DNA of 64,000 nucleotides from Bacillus cereus (GTDB lineage Bacteria > Bacillota > Bacilli > Bacillales > Bacillaceae_G): contig NZ_CP089518.1 of NCBI RefSeq assembly GCF_025917685.1, forward strand, positions 4,791,501-4,855,500. Reading direction: 5' to 3'. Under the pieces are notes generated by a model. That model made no database searches and was not told where the DNA came from. It saw only the letters and a list, made by a program, of their open reading frames with translations. Of the stretch, positions 40,830-49,748 are shown one piece after another; the stretch's first letter is position 1, and each line of letters begins with the position of its first letter. Position numbers and translations under genes: made by a program.

Positions 40830-42368
40830 CTAATGACTAATACTAGCAGTTGGGTATAATGTTGTTCCTCCAATTGAAACTTTTATTTCATTTGTTAATG
40901 GAACATTTTGTTCATTAATAATTGTTCTCCACCATTCCCATGCAAGACCAGTACATTCTCTTGCTACGATTTTTATATTTTTTGAATTTGGTGGAAGAGG
41001 GATAACTGTAGAGTAATGAGCCGTTTTGTCTTTGCCGCTACCATCCCATGTTTTATGTGTTAGTACTTCTTTACCATTTTGATCAAATGTGAATTCATCC
41101 CAAGATACATCAAATTGCGCAACGTAAGCACCGTAATGATCCAGTGTCATTTTAGCACTTGAATATTCTGTAGTTGTCGTTTCGATATAATCTGTATTGT
41201 TATGAACAGCAGCAGTTGCATTATCTTTTAAAAAAGTACTTGTATATGAAATTGGGTATGCTGGATTTTTAAGACTTAATTCAGCATTATCTTTAATGAT
41301 ATTTCGGATTTCATTGAAATCTTTAGTAACAACCTTGTTATGCTCTTTCGCATCTCCGCCTAATACTACAGCGGTAAAGGTACTTTCTTCAAAAATATCT
41401 TTGTACTGTCCACTCGTTTCGACGCTGTTATTCTTAAGTAAGGCTTTAAAGGCAGCTTGTACATCTTTGCTCTTAGATGTTGTTTCTAATTTTACATAAG
41501 CAGTTCTACCATAAGCTACATTTGAGACCATAACAGGTGGAGCCGAATTACTTACACCTTTACGAGTTAACTCACCAAAAGTAACACTATTATCAAAAAG
41601 ATCGGATGGATTGTTAGGTAGTTCAGCACTTACGGTATAAAATATTTGCTTATATGCCGCTACCATCACTTTTTTCTCTCCATTTGCAACCGCATTAAAA
41701 TCAATGTTTAGACTGTTATCAAGATATTTGGCGTTAACGTTAAGGGCACTTGCGATTTGTGATTTACTATAAACCATAGATTCTGTATACTGCATTCTTG
41801 CGGGTAACGTATGTGTTTTAGAATACTTTTCATTCCAAGTAGATACTAGATCATCTACTGCTCCAGCCACATTACCATATGTCGGATTTTGGACAGTAAT
41901 TGTATTTTCTTTTCTCATGCCAGGTAAGTCTATACTAATATTCAAAGGCTTTCTCTTAGCCACTAATAAACTAGGTTGATTGTCTGCAAAAGCTTTATTT
42001 GCAAGTTGTACCGCTCCTGGATACGTACGATTCACCACAGAATCAATAATCGAAATATCGACTGGTGAAGTTGTAAGTGATTTTTTCTCGCGTTCCACTA
42101 CTACAAATTTACCATTTGAATTGATACTTTCTTTTGGAACAAAACTCTCTACCTTATCACCATTTACAGCTAAAACCTCTTGATTATTATATTTAAGATT
42201 TGCTATACCAGTATCAATGCCACTAGCATTTTTGGTTACATCAGTTGCATTACCTACTTGTGTTTCTGCGAAGGAAATAGATGAATAATTAATAGTGCAT
42301 AGACTAACTAATAAACATGTAAGGAACTTTCTTCTTTTAGTGTTTTTCTTAATATTCAGAAAAATCAC
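40830..42368 (-). CDS. clo: Cholesterol-dependent cytolysin (cereolysin O/anthrolysin O type)
   Basis: The 512-residue precursor matches anthrolysin O along its whole length as I remember it. It has a signal peptide cut near SFAETQ, domains 1-3 of the cytolysin fold, and in domain 4 the undecapeptide [11 protein letters not shown] (about 483-493) and the Thr-Leu pair (GGTTLYP) that contacts cholesterol. The secreted monomer oligomerises into large pores in cholesterol-containing membranes. The start is GTG at 42368 with GAACGGGG upstream. A PlcR box and SigA promoter lie about 200 bp upstream, with a small peptide ORF between, so the gene should be activated at the end of growth by PlcR-PapR. 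Confidence 0.96.
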   Translation of the reverse strand: MIFLNIKKNTKRRKFLTCLLVSLCTINYSSISFAETQVGNATDVTKNASGIDTGIANLKYNNQEVLAVNGDKVESFVPKESINSNGKFVVVEREKKSLTTSPVDISIIDSVVNRTYPGAVQLANKAFADNQPSLLVAKRKPLNISIDLPGMRKENTITVQNPTYGNVAGAVDDLVSTWNEKYSKTHTLPARMQYTESMVYSKSQIASALNVNAKYLDNSLNIDFNAVANGEKKVMVAAYKQIFYTVSAELPNNPSDLFDNSVTFGELTRKGVSNSAPPVMVSNVAYGRTAYVKLETTSKSKDVQAAFKALLKNNSVETSGQYKDIFEESTFTAVVLGGDAKEHNKVVTKDFNEIRNIIKDNAELSLKNPAYPISYTSTFLKDNATAAVHNNTDYIETTTTEYSSAKMTLDHYGAYVAQFDVSWDEFTFDQNGKEVLTHKTWDGSGKDKTAHYSTVIPLPPNSKNIKIVARECTGLAWEWWRTIINEQNVPLTNEIKVSIGGTTLYPTASISH

Positions 42369-42427
42369 CCCGTTCTTTTTTTAGTAAGATATGATAATGA
42401 TTGATAAATGATAGCTAACTAATAAAC

Positions 42428-42508
42428 CTACATAAATGCTTTTAAAAGTTCTTGAATTAACGGGATTACGCCACCTACAAATTTCAAAACTGCCATTGCG
42501 ATTTCCAT
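42428..42508 (-). CDS. 26-residue amphipathic peptide ORF in the cytolysin transcript
   Basis: An unlisted ORF starts with ATG at 42508, with AGGGAGG six bases upstream, and stops at 42428, 59 bp before the cytolysin gene. It starts MEIAMAVLKFVGGVIPL and ends with LLKAFM. Polar residues E2, K9, G12/G13, P16, Q19/E20 and K23 recur every three to four positions, so a helix would have one narrow polar and one wide hydrophobic face; net charge is about zero. There is no signal peptide or leader. It resembles phenol-soluble modulins or leaderless membrane-active peptides in size and pattern, not in recognisable sequence. The promoter and PlcR box lie upstream of it, so it should be co-transcribed with the cytolysin gene. 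Confidence 0.6.
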   Translation of the reverse strand: MEIAMAVLKFVGGVIPLIQELLKAFM

Positions 42509-42561
42509 ATTATTTCCTCCCTTTTTATTGCTACGAAAATGTGATTTATCTTTATGCCCTC

Positions 42562-42590
42562 ATTATAGTGACCCCTTACACTTTTATCAA
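42562..42590 (-). promoter_or_regulatory. Promoter of peptide ORF-cytolysin unit
   Basis: On the minus strand TTGATA (42590-42585) and TATAAT (42567-42562) are 17 bp apart, placing the start of transcription near 42555, upstream of the small ORF. Confidence 0.75.
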
Positions 42591-42600
42591 TACACTCTTA

Positions 42601-42616
42601 TATGCAATATTACATA
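42601..42616. promoter_or_regulatory. PlcR box
   Basis: TATGCAATATTACATA fits the TATGNANNNNTNCATA consensus at every fixed position and ends ten bases before the -35 element, a usual activating position for PlcR. Confidence 0.9.
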
Positions 42617-42935
42617 CAAAAAAACAAGCTGAATTCTTATAAAAAGTTATACAGAGATAAATTTTTCGTTTGGTAAATACTTGAAAAGGCGAAGTGTTCC
42701 TTTGCATTTTATGAGCAATTTACAAGTTTATTGTTGGAAGCATCGCAGGACTAGAAGTAATGAGATACCTGTAGGACTGTTACGAGCATCCAGAAACATT
42801 AAGAGTCCTCATGGGCAATCGCATAAAAAAAGCTGCTGCCTATAAAATACAGACAGCAACTTCAACTAGAGTAGCTGGCATGATTTACGCAAGCTACAGT
42901 ATTTTTTTGACATAGTCATTTTTCACATTTTGTAA
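42617..42935. other. Intergenic region with possible transposase relic and a hairpin
   Basis: One plus-strand frame (about 42735-42855) reads EVMRYL, a stop, then DCYEHPETLRVLMGNRIKK, protein-like but without a start; a mobile-element relic is possible. TTGCTGTC/GGCAGCAG at 42826-42862 forms a hairpin with a minus-strand T-run and may end the ABC operon. Confidence 0.35.
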
Positions 42936-43688
42936 CTAATAAACAGCGATTGGCCCATAAGGACCATTGATAATTTCTATTTTTGTTTCAAAAATATCAG
43001 TCAAAATTTTTGGATCCATAACCTCTTCTACTGTTCCAAAAGCAGCAATTTGTCCATCTTTCATAGCACAAATTTTATCAGAATATTTAGCTGCAAAATT
43101 TATGTCATGCATAACAGTCAAAATTGTTCTTCCGAATTCATTAGCTGCACGTCTCAAATGCTCCATCATTTGAACAGAACGAGCAACATCAAGGTTGTTC
43201 AGAGGCTCGTCCAACAGCACATATTCAGTCTCTTGGCACAATACCATCGCTACATATGCCCTTTGTCTTTGACCACCAGAAAGCTCATCTAAATATCTAT
43301 TCTCTAAATTAGTTAAATCTAGGAAGTCGATATATTTAGAAATGATAACCTCATCTTCTTTAGTTAATCTTCCCTTTGAATAAGGAAAGCGCCCAAATCC
43401 AACTAATTGTCTAACAGTAAGCCTAGTTACAAAATGATTTTCTTGTCGCAATATAGTCAAAACTTTTGCTAAGTCTTTTGATTTGGATTCAGAAACATCC
43501 ATATTCGCTACCTGAATTTGACCTTCATCCATATCTAAAAGTCTGCCAATCATCAAAAGTGTCGTTGACTTTCCAGCGCCATTTGGTCCAATTAAAGAAG
43601 TAAAGCCTGCTTTTGGTATTTCAATATCCAAAGGTCCTATTTTTACCTTATCAGTATAGAACTTTTTAACATTATCAATTTTTATCAT
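42936..43688 (-). CDS. fatE: Iron-siderophore ABC transporter, ATP-binding protein (FatE/YclP-like)
   Basis: The 250-residue ATPase has all ABC motifs: Walker A GPNGAGKST (about 35-43), Q-loop RQEN, signature LSGGQRQR (about 135-142), Walker B YVLLDEP and switch H in VMHDINFAAKYSD. It energises uptake of an iron chelate at the cytoplasmic face. Its start overlaps the upstream permease gene by four bases. Order and sequence type match B. subtilis yclNOPQ and the B. anthracis fatBCDE genes for petrobactin, which is my basis for the name. Confidence 0.92.
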   Translation of the reverse strand: MIKIDNVKKFYTDKVKIGPLDIEIPKAGFTSLIGPNGAGKSTTLLMIGRLLDMDEGQIQVANMDVSESKSKDLAKVLTILRQENHFVTRLTVRQLVGFGRFPYSKGRLTKEDEVIISKYIDFLDLTNLENRYLDELSGGQRQRAYVAMVLCQETEYVLLDEPLNNLDVARSVQMMEHLRRAANEFGRTILTVMHDINFAAKYSDKICAMKDGQIAAFGTVEEVMDPKILTDIFETKIEIINGPYGPIAVY

Positions 43689-44749
43689 AAAGCCCTCTTC
43701 CTTAAAACTATAGTTAAGAATATGATTCCACCAAATAATTCAATAATAACTGAAACCACACCTTGAGCATGGAATACATGATACATTAAAAAGTATGCAC
43801 TCGTCATTATTAAAAATCCGATTGCAAAAGCCATTGGAAAAATATATCTATGATCATAAGTTGACGCCGCCTGATAACTCAAAGTTGCTACTAAAAAGCC
43901 GTAGAAAGTAAGTGGCCCAATTAGAGCTGTTGAAATGGACATCAAAATAGCAACTAATACAAGCGTATAAATTACACTAGGTTGATATTTAACTCCAAAA
44001 GAAGTAGCAACATCCTTTCCTAGTGACAAAACATTCAAATTCTTAGAATGAGCAAAAATTAATACTGCTACAATTATGATCATAGGAATTACAATAGGAA
44101 AATATGCAGGATCTGCATGATTAACAGAACCAAATAATCTCGCTTGTAAAATATCAAATTCTGAAGGCGCAAGTAGTTTCCTCATGAAAGTTGACACAGA
44201 ATTTAGCCCGGTACCAATAATAATTCCAACTAAAAGCATAAGTTGTAAATTCCCGTATTTACCGGAAAGTAACCATCCATAAAGTATCAAACTCATAAAG
44301 ACCATAACAACGACTTGAAATAAAAATGATCCAATTCCATTAAAATTTATCAATGCACTAGCACCAAAGAAGAATATTGTACTCGTTTGAATTGCTGAAT
44401 AAAGTGATTCGAAACCTAAAAGCGAAGGAGTAATAATCTTATTATTCGTAATAGATTGGAAAGCAACTGTCGACAAACTATGGCAAACTGCAGCAATAAT
44501 CATTGCAACAATAGCTACTATCCTTCTCTTAACAACTGGGATAAAAGAAGGTGAATCTATCGGAACTGGATTGTTATAAACTAAAAGTCCATATGAAGAA
44601 AGAAGGCCTAAAGCAATCAATGTTATCAGTAAAATCCAATAACGTCTTGCTTCCTTCTTAGAACGAAAAGCACTAGCTGATCTATTTTCATTATGAAGGC
44701 TAGAATCGATTTCGACATTTTCTTTATTTTTATATTCTAATGTGATCAT
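43685..44749 (-). CDS. fatD: Iron-siderophore ABC transporter permease (FatD/YclO-like)
   Basis: The 354-residue protein is a FecCD-type permease with about nine to ten membrane helices after a charged N-terminal cytoplasmic stretch of about 35 residues. The coupling region LSLGKDVATSFGVKYQPSVIYTLVLVAI and the GPLTFYGFLVATLSYQ segment are typical. It forms a heterodimer with the other permease. It overlaps both neighbours by four bases (ATGA type), so the operon is translationally coupled. Confidence 0.92.
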   Translation of the reverse strand: MITLEYKNKENVEIDSSLHNENRSASAFRSKKEARRYWILLITLIALGLLSSYGLLVYNNPVPIDSPSFIPVVKRRIVAIVAMIIAAVCHSLSTVAFQSITNNKIITPSLLGFESLYSAIQTSTIFFFGASALINFNGIGSFLFQVVVMVFMSLILYGWLLSGKYGNLQLMLLVGIIIGTGLNSVSTFMRKLLAPSEFDILQARLFGSVNHADPAYFPIVIPMIIIVAVLIFAHSKNLNVLSLGKDVATSFGVKYQPSVIYTLVLVAILMSISTALIGPLTFYGFLVATLSYQAASTYDHRYIFPMAFAIGFLIMTSAYFLMYHVFHAQGVVSVIIELFGGIIFLTIVLRKRAL

Positions 44750-45762
44750 CGTAGCCTCCTTGGTTTTCTTTGCCTCAATAAAATAGTAATAAACACGACT
44801 GCTCCCACTGTTGCAAGTATTAAAGAAACAGGTACTTCAAAAGGCTTTATAATTGTTCGAGAAATGATGTCACAGGCAGTTATTGTCCCCATTCCGATCA
44901 CACACACCCAAGGTAAATTACTCCTAAGATCATCACCTCTAAACATTGAAACAATATTTGGAACAATTAATCCCAAAAAAGGTAAGTGTCCAATAACAGC
45001 TGCAACAATTCCAACTGCAACAGAGATAAGGCCAGTCCCAAAAAGAACAATTCTATTGTAATTAACTCCAAGGCTTGTTGCGACATCTTCTCCTAGTCCA
45101 GCTAAAGTCAATCTATTAGCATACATAAAAATAAGCAAAGTAATGATAACAATCAGCCATAAATATTCATATCTTCCTACCTGAATGTTAGCAAATGAAC
45201 CTACAAACCAAGTTTCAATACTTTGTGTCATTTGGAAAAGGAGTCCCAAAAAAGTAGACACTGCAGAAATAACTGCTCCAAGCATCAATCCAATAATCGG
45301 GACAATTAAAGACGAACGAAGTTTAACTCTTCTTAAAAATAGAAAGAAAATCATAGTTCCTATAAAAGAAAAAATGATTGCACCAGTCATTCTTTGCACT
45401 AAAGTCGGGGCAGGAAATAATAAATATACAAAAAGCAGGCCTAAGCCTGACCATTCAATAGTCCCCGTTGTAGTAGGTTCAACAAAACGATTTTGTGTAA
45501 TGAGTTGCATTACGAGCCCTGCCATCGCCATTGCAGCTCCAGTAAGCATTAATGCAACTGTTCTCGGAACACGAGTTATGAAAAACATCTCCATTCCGTC
45601 CTCTTGTCCACGTATATCATAAACTCCAGTAAACAGTGATATAATCCCTAAAATTATAACAACTATAATCGCTATTATAAAAGATTTTGTCCATAATTTA
45701 TTGTGATTATAAAACTGGGGTTGAGAAATATTCTCAACCCTAGAAATTATATTTTTTGACAC
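44746..45762 (-). CDS. fatC: Iron-siderophore ABC transporter permease (FatC/YclN-like)
   Basis: The 338-residue FecCD-type permease has nine to ten membrane helices, the RVPRTVALMLTGAAMAMAGLVMQLITQNRFVEP motif near residue 65, and the coupling segment LGEDVATSLGVNYNRIVLFG followed by GHLPFLGLIVPNIVSMFRGDD. The start is GTG at 45762, nine bases after AAAGGAG. It lies 19 bp downstream of the binding-protein gene and pairs with the next permease. Confidence 0.92.
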   Translation of the reverse strand: MSKNIISRVENISQPQFYNHNKLWTKSFIIAIIVVIILGIISLFTGVYDIRGQEDGMEMFFITRVPRTVALMLTGAAMAMAGLVMQLITQNRFVEPTTTGTIEWSGLGLLFVYLLFPAPTLVQRMTGAIIFSFIGTMIFFLFLRRVKLRSSLIVPIIGLMLGAVISAVSTFLGLLFQMTQSIETWFVGSFANIQVGRYEYLWLIVIITLLIFMYANRLTLAGLGEDVATSLGVNYNRIVLFGTGLISVAVGIVAAVIGHLPFLGLIVPNIVSMFRGDDLRSNLPWVCVIGMGTITACDIISRTIIKPFEVPVSLILATVGAVVFITILLRQRKPRRLR

Positions 45763-45781
45763 TGTTTCGTACTCCTTTACA

Positions 45782-46795
45782 CTACTTAGCTAAAGTTTTT
45801 GCAAGATTTTCAAACAAATCTATATAAGTCTGAATTGATTCATTTGTGTAAGTATCTTCTGGTGCATAAACAACTTGTTTTTTAGAAACAGCAGTTGTGT
45901 TTTGAAGAGCTGGTGATTTAGAAATAACATCCTTAGCAGGTGTTGAAGTAGCTGCATCAGATGTTGCAGCATCACGATCTAATACGAAAAGCCAATCAGG
46001 ATTTGTTTGTGCAATAGCTTCAACAGAAACGTCATCACCTTTATGACCTGCAGTAGAATTTGAAACTTCTAGTGCTGGAACCCAACCGAAAATTTCATAC
46101 ATTGGTCCCCAAACACGACCAGAATGTGGAGCAGCAAAACCAATATTCCCACCAGTAACGATAACACTCATAACTTTATCTTTTCCATTATAAGCAGATT
46201 TTGCAGTTTCAATAGATTTATCAAAATCAGCTACTAATTGTTTAGCTTCTTTATCTTTATCAAAGATTTTTCCTAAAGTAATTGTAGAATTTTTAAGTCC
46301 ATCTACTAAATTTTTCCCAGGCGTAGTAGATTTCTCAGAAACATCAAAATTAAGATCAATAACAGCTGCATTTGGCACTAATTTTTTGATTTCTTCGTAA
46401 TGACCAGCAAATCTTTGACCAACGATTACAAGTTCAGGGTTTGCAGCTGCTATAATTTCAAGATTTGGTTCACGGTGATTTCCAATATTTTGAACTTTTT
46501 CATCCTTTACATATGCTGAATCTGCAGGCATTACATCCTTTGGAGCTGCCGCTAATTTAATTCCCCAATCAGCTAAAGTTTCAAAAGTTCTATTATCTAA
46601 AGCAACTACATTCTTTGGATTTACAGGGACTTTAACAGTTCCATGGGCATCAGTGATTTCAACCGTCTTCGGCTTATCACTACTATTACCTTTATTAGCT
46701 TTCGAAGTTTCTTTACCTGAATCTGAGCAAGCTACTAACATTAAAGTGAAGATTGCTAGAATACTCACTAATTTTAAAAGCATAGATTTTTTCAT
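45782..46795 (-). CDS. fatB: Iron-siderophore substrate-binding lipoprotein (FatB/YclQ-like)
   Basis: From the ATG at 46795 (AAGGAG seven bases upstream) the precursor has 337 residues. It has a lipoprotein signal peptide with lipobox LVAC and a class III periplasmic-binding fold (TVEITDAHGTVKVPVNPKNVVALD; NLEIIAAANPELVIVGQRF; a long bridging helix; SVEAIAQTNPDWLFVLDRDAA). FatB and YclQ bind Fe-petrobactin and its 3,4-dihydroxybenzoate part. It is the first gene of the operon, behind a Fur box, so iron limitation should induce it. The longer frame to 46873 covers the promoter and is not used. Confidence 0.92.
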   Translation of the reverse strand: MKKSMLLKLVSILAIFTLMLVACSDSGKETSKANKGNSSDKPKTVEITDAHGTVKVPVNPKNVVALDNRTFETLADWGIKLAAAPKDVMPADSAYVKDEKVQNIGNHREPNLEIIAAANPELVIVGQRFAGHYEEIKKLVPNAAVIDLNFDVSEKSTTPGKNLVDGLKNSTITLGKIFDKDKEAKQLVADFDKSIETAKSAYNGKDKVMSVIVTGGNIGFAAPHSGRVWGPMYEIFGWVPALEVSNSTAGHKGDDVSVEAIAQTNPDWLFVLDRDAATSDAATSTPAKDVISKSPALQNTTAVSKKQVVYAPEDTYTNESIQTYIDLFENLAKTLAK

Positions 46796-46885
46796 ACGTA
46801 TACTCCTTATAATGTAATTTAGTTCGAAAATGATAAAGTCCATAGATTGAATTAAATAGTAACTTTTATTCACCCAAATCGCTAT

Positions 46886-46900
46886 TGATAATCATTTTCA
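46886..46900. promoter_or_regulatory. Fur box of the siderophore ABC operon
   Basis: TGATAATCATTTTCA differs from the 7-1-7 Fur consensus TGATAATNATTATCA at one position, about 90 bp upstream of the binding-protein gene. The region 46901-47194 holds no gene that I can support. Confidence 0.8.
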
Positions 46901-47194
46901 TTTGAACATCCTGTTAATTAGTATAGTCATTAATTCTGTGAAAATCTTGTGAATGGTGTGAGTTAATAAAATTAAACATAAATTAGATACAGTCTCATCT
47001 AATGCGCAACAGAATCATCCCCCACACGTACTAATCAATAGATTGGGCACCTTATAAACCATGATTTCTACTGCAAAAAAAATGCCCATTAATAGCTAAT
47101 TTTTTCATAATCCATTGCCTGATAGAAATATTCTTTTTATAGTTTCCGTCTTTTAATATTTCTCAGAAACTATTTGATTATCAAATTTAATACA

Positions 47195-47240
47195 AAAAAA
47201 CGAGTAAAACTGAAAGAAACAGTTTTACTCGTTTTTTCTA
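47195..47240. terminator. Terminator of orphan response regulator gene
   Basis: AAACGAGTAAAACTG and CAGTTTTACTCGTTT are perfect arms with A/T runs on both sides. Confidence 0.88.
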
Positions 47241-47278
47241 TTATGACAAACTACACTTTCCCTATCAACTTATTTTTA

Positions 47279-47956
47279 TCATTCAATCATTGAATAGCCC
47301 CTGCCATGTATCGTTTCAATATATCTATCTTTCTTCTCGCACTTTAACTTTTTTCTTACATACCCAATATATAAGTCCACTACATTGGGATTGACTACTA
47401 CGTTATATCCCCAAACCTGGTTCAAAAGCATTTCACGGCTCAATATTGTATTTTTATTCTTGATCAAAAATACAAGTAAATCGTACTCGCGCTTAGTAAG
47501 CGTCAGATTTTTACCACCTTTTTTTACAATATTGCTAGATGCATCAACAAATAGATCTTTAAACTGAAAAAAGTTTATCTCATTTTGCTGAATACAGTCA
47601 CTTCTTCTTAAAATAGCTTGAACCCTTGCTACTAATTCTTCTTTCACAAATGGTTTTCTTATATAATCATCTGCTCCTGCTTGTAACCCTGCTATACAAT
47701 CCTTGCTAGAAATATTGTCGGTCACAATAATGATCGGTGTCGTTTTAACAAGTCGTATTTGTCTACAAATTTCTGGTCCCGATATACTTAATGAATCCCA
47801 ATCCAATATGATAATATCCCAATCTTGTTCATATATTATATTTAAACCCTGGTTTTCATTGTGAAGTTTTAAAATGAAAGAGCCTTCTTGCGTTAGACCG
47901 CTTACGATTTTCTTCGCTAAAGACCGTTCATTTTTAATTACTAACACCTGCCTCAC
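47279..47956 (-). CDS. Orphan OmpR/PhoB-type response regulator
   Basis: The 225-residue protein has a receiver domain (about 1-115) and a winged-helix output domain (about 130-225, with LTLTKREYDLLVFLIKNKNTILSREMLLNQVWG and IETIHGRGYSMIE). The phosphoacceptor is D52 (ILDWDSL), with the conserved Thr in IVTDN and Lys in IRKPF. The usual N-terminal DD pair is replaced by N9-E10, so Mg2+ binding and phosphorylation may be weakened. No histidine kinase gene is adjacent. The start is GTG at 47956 with GAGGTGA nine bases before. Target genes are unknown; the siderophore operon 400 bp away is a neighbour only. Confidence 0.9.
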   Translation of the reverse strand: MRQVLVIKNERSLAKKIVSGLTQEGSFILKLHNENQGLNIIYEQDWDIIILDWDSLSISGPEICRQIRLVKTTPIIIVTDNISSKDCIAGLQAGADDYIRKPFVKEELVARVQAILRRSDCIQQNEINFFQFKDLFVDASSNIVKKGGKNLTLTKREYDLLVFLIKNKNTILSREMLLNQVWGYNVVVNPNVVDLYIGYVRKKLKCEKKDRYIETIHGRGYSMIE

Positions 47957-48400
47957 CGATGGTTCACCTCTACTTCAATATAACTTAGTTAGATAAAAAA
48001 TTATCCCAAAAAATAATTTAAGATTTATAAGTATTAAACTCCTAAAAAAAGTAATTATAACAGCTTATTAGGAGAACTCTATATAATCTTACAATAGATA
48101 TGGGTAAAAACACAAAATATATGAAGATTTAAATAAATATTATTTAATCATTAAGGGGCAGCTATAGTATCTACCTGCATATCATCAATAACTATTTCTT
48201 CATTTTCTGTCTCAGGGGTACCGCCCCATCCCCATCAACTTAAGCATTTTATAAAACCACAAAATAAAAAAAGGTAGTCTTTCTATTTTTCCACTTATAA
48301 ATACTTGTGTAGAAGTGATTTTGTTGTTTATTTAGATAAGATTGTGATTTTTAAGTGATAACATACAAGATGCATTTAGAATGGAATCGAAAGAACCGAA
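47957..48400. other. Intergenic region with a possible coding relic
   Basis: No complete gene is seen. On the minus strand (48234-48151) an open tail reads GGTPETENEEIVIDDMQ then VDTIAAP and a stop, preceded by a stop and no start codon in frame; an ATG in another frame lies just upstream. It may be a frameshifted relic of a small peptide gene. Confidence 0.3.
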
Positions 48401-48427
48401 GACTTAGAGGAACCATAACTTTGCCAC

Positions 48428-48476
48428 AAACAAAAAGAACCATAACCTCGCCAACCTGGCAAAGTTATGGTTCATA
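48428..48476 (-). terminator. Terminator downstream of ssrA, in a dispersed repeat
   Basis: On the minus strand GAACCATAACTTTGCC pairs with GGCGAGGTTATGGTTC around AGGTT, followed by TTTTTGTTTG. The right flank (48411-48450) resembles the sequence at 37659-37695. Confidence 0.75.
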
Positions 48477-48509
48477 TCATACAAAATAAAAAAACCACCA
48501 AATATGTAT

Positions 48510-48864
48510 TGGTGGAGACGGTGGGAGTCGAACCCACGTCCAAAAATATCGGCACTTAAGCTTCTACGAGTGTAGTCGATATATTAGCATTTCGCGAACT
48601 CTTCGGCCTATCGACAGGCTTCCAAGTTGCTAGTCTGATTGTTCTCTTCCTTCGCCCTCAGACGGCGAACTCCGGCGTAGTCCACTTAGTTTGAGTCCCT
48701 TACCCTACCACATGGACGATGGAGGGAGGAACCTTTAGTGCAATTAAGCAGCTAAAGAAAGATTGTTTTGTTTGCCAATTATAGGCTTTGACGTTTTAAC
48801 GAGGCCGATCCCCTCGACTCGCAACCTAAGCTCGAACTATCCCTGTCGAATCCGTAACGTCCCC
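48510..48864 (-). ncRNA. ssrA: Transfer-messenger RNA (tmRNA)
   Basis: The minus strand starts GGGGACGTTACGGATTCGAC and ends in GGTTCGACTCCCACC-GTCTCCACCA, the two halves of the tRNA-Ala-like domain with encoded CCA and G-U pair. The internal reading frame encodes GKQNNLSLAA followed by TAA, the proteolysis tag, close to the middle of the 355-nt RNA. tmRNA with SmpB rescues stalled ribosomes and tags the unfinished protein for ClpXP. The SmpB gene lies directly upstream. A TATAAT element at 48953-48948 suggests a separate promoter and a processed 5' end. Confidence 0.97.
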
Positions 48865-48990
48865 ATGATAAAAATGGAGCATACGAAGAAAATATCGTGA
48901 TAGCTACTAAGAGCTGTTTTTCAATGTGCAACAACCTTACATAAGTTATTATATCATACGCGCGCCGTTTTACAAATGTAAATATCTGTA

Positions 48991-49458
48991 TTACATCTTT
49001 TGGCGATCACGGAACACGCGTGCAATCTCACGTTTAGCTTCTTTCTCTTTTAAATCGTGACGTTTATCATATTGCTTCTTACCTTTTGCTAAACCAAGTG
49101 CCATCTTTGCAAATCCATTTTTCAAATAGATTCTAAGTGGAACTAATGCGTAACCTGTTTCTTTTGCAGCTCCCGCTAGTTTATCAATTTCTTTTTTATG
49201 AAGAAGTAATTTTCTCGTGCGAAGCGGATCATGGTTGAAACGATTCCCTTGTTCGTACGTATTAATATGCATATTATGAACCCATACTTCACCATTATGT
49301 ATACGTGCAAACGCATCTTTCAAGTTCACGCGACCAGCGCGAATCGACTTAATTTCCGTTCCTTGAAGGACAAGCCCTGCTTCGTATGTTTCTTCGATGA
49401 AATAATCATGAAATGCTTTTTTATTTTGTGCAATAACCTTACCTGTACCTTTTGGCAT
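48991..49458 (-). CDS. smpB: SsrA-binding protein SmpB
   Basis: The ATG at 49458, seven bases after GGAGGG, gives 155 residues, the standard length. SmpB hallmarks are present: [66 protein letters not shown] and the basic C-terminal tail [24 protein letters not shown] that enters the mRNA channel. It binds the tRNA-like domain of tmRNA, encoded next to it. The frame is open further upstream but without a better start. Confidence 0.96.
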   Translation of the reverse strand: MPKGTGKVIAQNKKAFHDYFIEETYEAGLVLQGTEIKSIRAGRVNLKDAFARIHNGEVWVHNMHINTYEQGNRFNHDPLRTRKLLLHKKEIDKLAGAAKETGYALVPLRIYLKNGFAKMALGLAKGKKQYDKRHDLKEKEAKREIARVFRDRQKM

Positions 49459-49502
49459 ATAACGTCCCTCCTCTATTTTTACTATTGTAACAAATGTAAA
49501 CA

Positions 49503-49618
49503 AAAAGCGAAAGTGGCTCGCTTAGAATGTGAGGTGGATGGAGCTTCTGACCTTGAGGTGCTCTTTGCCTCCTGGGAAGAAGCGAAGCCGCCGAACATTC
49601 TAGCCACTGTAGCTGGAT
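49503..49618 (+). repeat. Hairpin-forming dispersed repeat, second locus copy 1
   Basis: Starts AAAAGCGAAAGTGGCTCGCT and ends TTCTAGCCACTGTAGCTGGAT, 116 bp, same family as 7656-7771. AGTGGCT and AGCCACT at the ends are complementary; the base change from GCGGCT is compensated on both sides. Confidence 0.75.
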
Positions 49619-49625
49619 TCCTACA

Positions 49626-49742
49626 AAAAGCGAAAGTGGCTCGCTCAGAATCTTTGGACATTGGAACTCCCGACAGAGAAGCGCTTTTTGCTTCGTTCGA
49701 GGGAGTGAAATGGCCAATAGATTCTAGCCACTGTAGCTAGAT
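49626..49742 (+). repeat. Hairpin-forming dispersed repeat, second locus copy 2
   Basis: Second tandem copy of 117 bp with the same ends; the centre GAAGCGCTTTTTGCTTC is like that of the copy at 7778. Confidence 0.75.
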
Positions 49743-49748
49743 TCCATA

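Noticed and set aside
42436..42642. 68-codon plus-strand ORF upstream of the cytolysin gene
   Set aside because: It is antisense to the small peptide ORF and crosses the promoter and PlcR box; no ribosome binding site.
49231..49740. 169-codon plus-strand ORF opposite smpB and repeats
   Set aside because: It is antisense to smpB and runs through two copies of the hairpin repeat; composition follows the repeat, not a protein.
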